Shown here: positions 61,665 through 64,000 of the stretch, piece after piece
Position numbering within the stretch: the first letter of the stretch is position 1
Layout: the number at the start of each line of letters is the position of its first letter
From: Mytilus edulis
Taxonomy: Eukaryota > Mollusca > Bivalvia > Mytilida > Mytilidae
Direction of reading: 5' to 3'
DNA: 64,000 bases
NCBI RefSeq assembly: GCF_963676685.1
Contig: NC_092354.1
Coordinates: forward strand, 16,870,746-16,934,745
Made by a program: the position numbers and the translations under genes
The notes under the pieces: model-generated
The model's input: the letters and a program-made list of their open reading frames with translations, nothing else
Told to the model about the DNA's origin: nothing
The model's database searches: none

Positions 61665-61930
61665 ATCCAGCTCAAGCTAGCTGGGTCATGCATTTGATCT
61701 ATAATATGTATTCAAATTCATCTTAACTCCCGTATACAGGTATATGTACATGTCATGAATTCAGACTTGCAGAGAACGCATACTTGCTACAAACATCATA
61801 AGCATGGGGTACATGCTGAAAAGTTGTTTTTAGAAGAGATGCATTAAAAAGACACATACTTGAAAATAACTATTAAACCTTACATATGGGATGTAATTAG
61901 AAGAGGGTTGTATGATAATTAAAACTGACC
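61665..61930 (+). pseudogene. ZF 3' flank and weak finger fossil
   Basis: 61665-61760 matches the 3' flanks of ZF genes 1 and 2 ('CATATCCAGCTCAAGCTAG', 'CTTAACTCCCGTAT', 'GTACATGT'). At 61835-61880 'GATGCATTAAAAAGACACAT' followed by 'ACCTTACATATGGGATGTAA' looks like a worn finger end and next finger start. Confidence 0.5.
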
Positions 61931-61999
61931 ATGACAGACGCATAAAAACATATACTGTGAGGTTTAAATTATTGGGGAAACACTATTTGAAATGATGAT

Positions 62000-62425
62000 T
62001 CATACAGAGATGTATAAGAACACATAAAAATAGTGATGTATAAGAACACGTAGATATAGTGATGTAAAAGAACACACTAAGATAGAGATGTATAAGAACA
62101 CATACATAGAGATTAGAGATATATTAGAACACATACATAGAGATAGAGATACATAAGAACACACAGAGATAGTGATGTATAAGAACAGATAGAGATAGAG
62201 ATTATAGGAACACATAGAGATAGATAGATATAAGAACACATGCATAGAGATCAAGATGTATAAGAACACATAGAGATAGTGATGTAAAAGAACACATTAA
62301 AATGTGTATAAGAACATGCATAGAGATGAGAGATGTATTAGAACACATACATAGAGATTAGAGATATATAAGAACACATACATAGAGATAGAGAGATAAA
62401 AGAATACATACATGACATAGAGATA
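62000..62425 (+). repeat. Degenerate minisatellite ('AAGAACACATA(C)ATAGAGATAG')
   Basis: Irregular units of 25-38 bp combining 'ATAAGAACACATA', 'GAGATAG' and 'TGATGTAT'. The 'AGAACACATA' word is identical to the finger-linker DNA (GAGAACACATACAGG) just upstream, so the array may have grown from finger DNA. The minus-strand 89-residue frame is an artefact. Confidence 0.75.
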
Positions 62426-62429
62426 TTGA

Positions 62430-62687
62430 TGTATGTAGTGAATCTTTTTTTAACCCTTCAAAAGCACTCTAAGTGATTTACATGTATACATATTTGTTAG
62501 AGTTGAATTGTAGTTACATACATGACATATTGTTTACCAAATGAATGTTATTTTTTATTCAAGGATCTTTTTTATGCAAGTTCATCTGTGAATTTATCTA
62601 TATTAAAACATGTATTGTGATATAACAATGTCATGAATGTTTGAGAGTTCATCATTATTGTAATATGACAATGACCACGATGACTTG
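62430..62687. other. No gene recognised
   Basis: AT-rich spacer before the foldback element. Confidence 0.4.
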
Positions 62688-62695
62688 TCGGGAAT

Positions 62696-63556
62696 TAGTC
62701 CGAGATTACTCTGACGTCCAACGGCTGTTTTGCCAGACAAGCTGGGGCCCCGGACGTCAGAGATCGTCCCATATCAAAAAGTGGACATTTGCCCACCCAA
62801 AATAGATGCGCTGCTTCGTCGCTTCTGGTGCCGATTGAGGAACTTAAAATTATATAAATCGGGCATCAATCTGTTCATTTTTCATTTATCTCTTCATTTA
62901 TGTAAGTTTCACCTACCTGCCAACCTTTATTTTCCCATATTTTAACAGTTTTCACAGAGACCCATCGATTTCTGCATTTTGACTTTCATTTTCAAGATTA
63001 TCAATAGAAAAAAGTGCAAATGACCATAATGTAACACCTCGTTCATTTACGATGCAAGTTATCTAAATGTCCGAGAGCTTCCGATTGTTATCGTGGTCGG
63101 AACTAAATGCTTAATATCAATTTCCTGTAAAGGAGGTGAAAAATCGTGGTTGGCTTCTAAATGTTAAGATCGATCTCCTATAAAGGAGGTGAAAAAATAT
63201 AAATATTTGCATATTTGAGTCTCGATTCCACGAACTCTTTGTAACTTGAAAGTGAAAGTCAAAATCATGAAAATGCAGAAATCGATGGGTGTCTGTGAAA
63301 ACTGTTAAAATATGGGAAAATAAAGGTTGACAGGTAGGTGAAACTTACATAAATGAAGAGATAAATGAAAAATGAACAGATTGATGCCCGATTTATATAA
63401 TTCCAAGTTCCTCAATCGGCACTAGAAGCGACGAAGCAGCGCATCTATTTTGGGTGGGCAAATATCCACTTTTTTATATGGGACGAGCTCTGACGTCCCA
63501 CGGCCCAAGCTTGTCTGGCAAAACAGCCGTTGGACGTCAGATTAATCTCGGACTTC
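62696..63556. mobile_element. 861-bp foldback element with 8-bp TSD
   Basis: Arms of about 300 bp (62696-62990 and 63250-63556) are inverted copies, with ends TAGTCCGAGATTA / TAATCTCGGACTTC and inner 'TCTGACGTCCAACGGCTG', 'TTTTGCCAGACAAGC'. TCGGGAAT is repeated on both sides (62688-62695, 63557-63564). The ~260-bp centre contains two direct repeats of 'AAAGGAGGTGAAAAA'. No transposase. A second example of the long-inverted-repeat, 8-bp-TSD class after 30858-31932. Confidence 0.85.
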
Positions 63557-63639
63557 TCGGGAATATATGTGAAATAAAAATAAAAAGAAGAAGATGTGGT
63601 CATGGTGATTAGGTGTGTTTTTTTTAAGTACTATAATCA

Positions 63640-64000
63640 ACAGCTCACTTATAATTGGTGTATTGAATGATTGTAAAGCAAACAACCCAGTAGTTCTAAC
63701 CAGTATCACCTTGACCTTATTTTCATGTTTCATTGTTAAATTTTAAGTTTTTGTCTTCAGTTTAAGTACTTTTATTATTATAGGTCAACTATATTCAATG
63801 TATAAGATGATTGTTAGGTAAACGTATAGTTCTAGCCAGTATCATCTGACCTTGACCTCATTTCCAAGGTTTAATTATTGGTCAATGTTAAGTTTGTGTG
63901 TTCATACTGTGTTTCGGTATGTTTTTCAAATTCTTGATGTAATTTGGGGAATGAAATAGTTGTAAGGTGAACTTGTCTGTCTGGTAGGTATTGTCTGACC
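63640..64000 (+). repeat. TGTCGAGC-family-like core, diverged, runs off window
   Basis: Three diverged units with 'CCTTGACC(T)TATTTTCATG', 'GTTAAGTTTTTGTCTTC', 'GGTCAACTATATTCAATGTA' and 'GTAAGGTGAACTTGTCTGTC'. Head and tail not seen. Confidence 0.7.

Overview
This 64 kb window is eukaryotic nuclear DNA that is AT-rich, intron-containing and very repeat-dense. The interspersed repeats look like those of bivalve molluscs, most likely a mussel (Mytilus type). That assignment rests on recognised repeat style and gene families, not on a database search. There is no bacterial-style operon, CRISPR array, rRNA or intact tRNA gene.

Host genes. (1) A dispersed cluster of C2H2 zinc-finger genes lies on the + strand. 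There are three open terminal exons (14075-15001 with 10 fingers; 27558-28982 with 16; 60054-61094 with 10) and one wrecked copy (55458-55672). All share a short N-terminal 'EDLVTINGT' module just after a splice acceptor, TGDKP-type linkers and related 3' flanks. Those flanks hold decayed fingers ending in the same old stop, so the cluster arose by segmental duplication and every copy has been shortened at its C-terminus. (2) A nine-exon stretch of a secreted-type modular protein (34649-43906, +) can be assembled with consistent splice phases. It has Cys-rich repeated modules followed by a von Willebrand factor A domain with an intact MIDAS motif. Neither the start nor the end of this gene is visible.

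Mobile DNA fills most of the rest. A degenerate DIRS-type tyrosine-recombinase retrotransposon (about 44517-49990) carries Gag, RT/RNase H and YR regions and has frameshifts, a nonsense codon and a lost RT catalytic Asp. Non-LTR (LINE) fragments lie at 6153-6990, 9244-9560, 9766-10140 and 53355-54362. A relic hAT element is at 7401-8657. There are several MITEs with readable target-site duplications. Two long foldback elements have 8-bp target duplications (30858-31932 and 62696-63556). A 5.8 kb terminal-inverted-repeat element (15703-21545) is bounded by a 6-bp duplication.

Two themes stand out. First, at least five unrelated repeat families share one layout: a perfect hairpin at the head, a core of about 150-500 bp tandem units, and insertion in T runs. 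The AGCTCACC family also has a tail hairpin and subterminal inverted repeats, as in Helentron-type rolling-circle derivatives. Second, several TIR elements carry at both ends, in inverted orientation, small arrays of a 10-20 bp family-specific motif. A 30-bp minisatellite of about 2.9 kb (10559-13510), with a 151-bp higher-order repeat, sits between the A-box and B-box halves of a tRNA-like sequence.

Layout: 1-6000 repeats; 6-10 kb LINE and hAT relics; 10.5-13.6 kb minisatellite; 14-15 kb ZF gene 1; 15.7-21.5 kb large TIR nest; 22.5-24.3 kb segment duplicated at 56.0-57.9 kb; 24.3-27.1 kb TIR elements and MITEs; 27.5-29 kb ZF gene 2; 29.5-34.2 kb nested repeats; 34.6-43.9 kb vWA gene; 44.5-50 kb DIRS; 50-52.8 kb tandem-core elements; 53-54.4 kb LINE; 55.5 kb ZF pseudogene; 58.4-59.6 kb palindrome; 60-61.5 kb ZF gene 3; 62-64 kb minisatellite, foldback and repeat.
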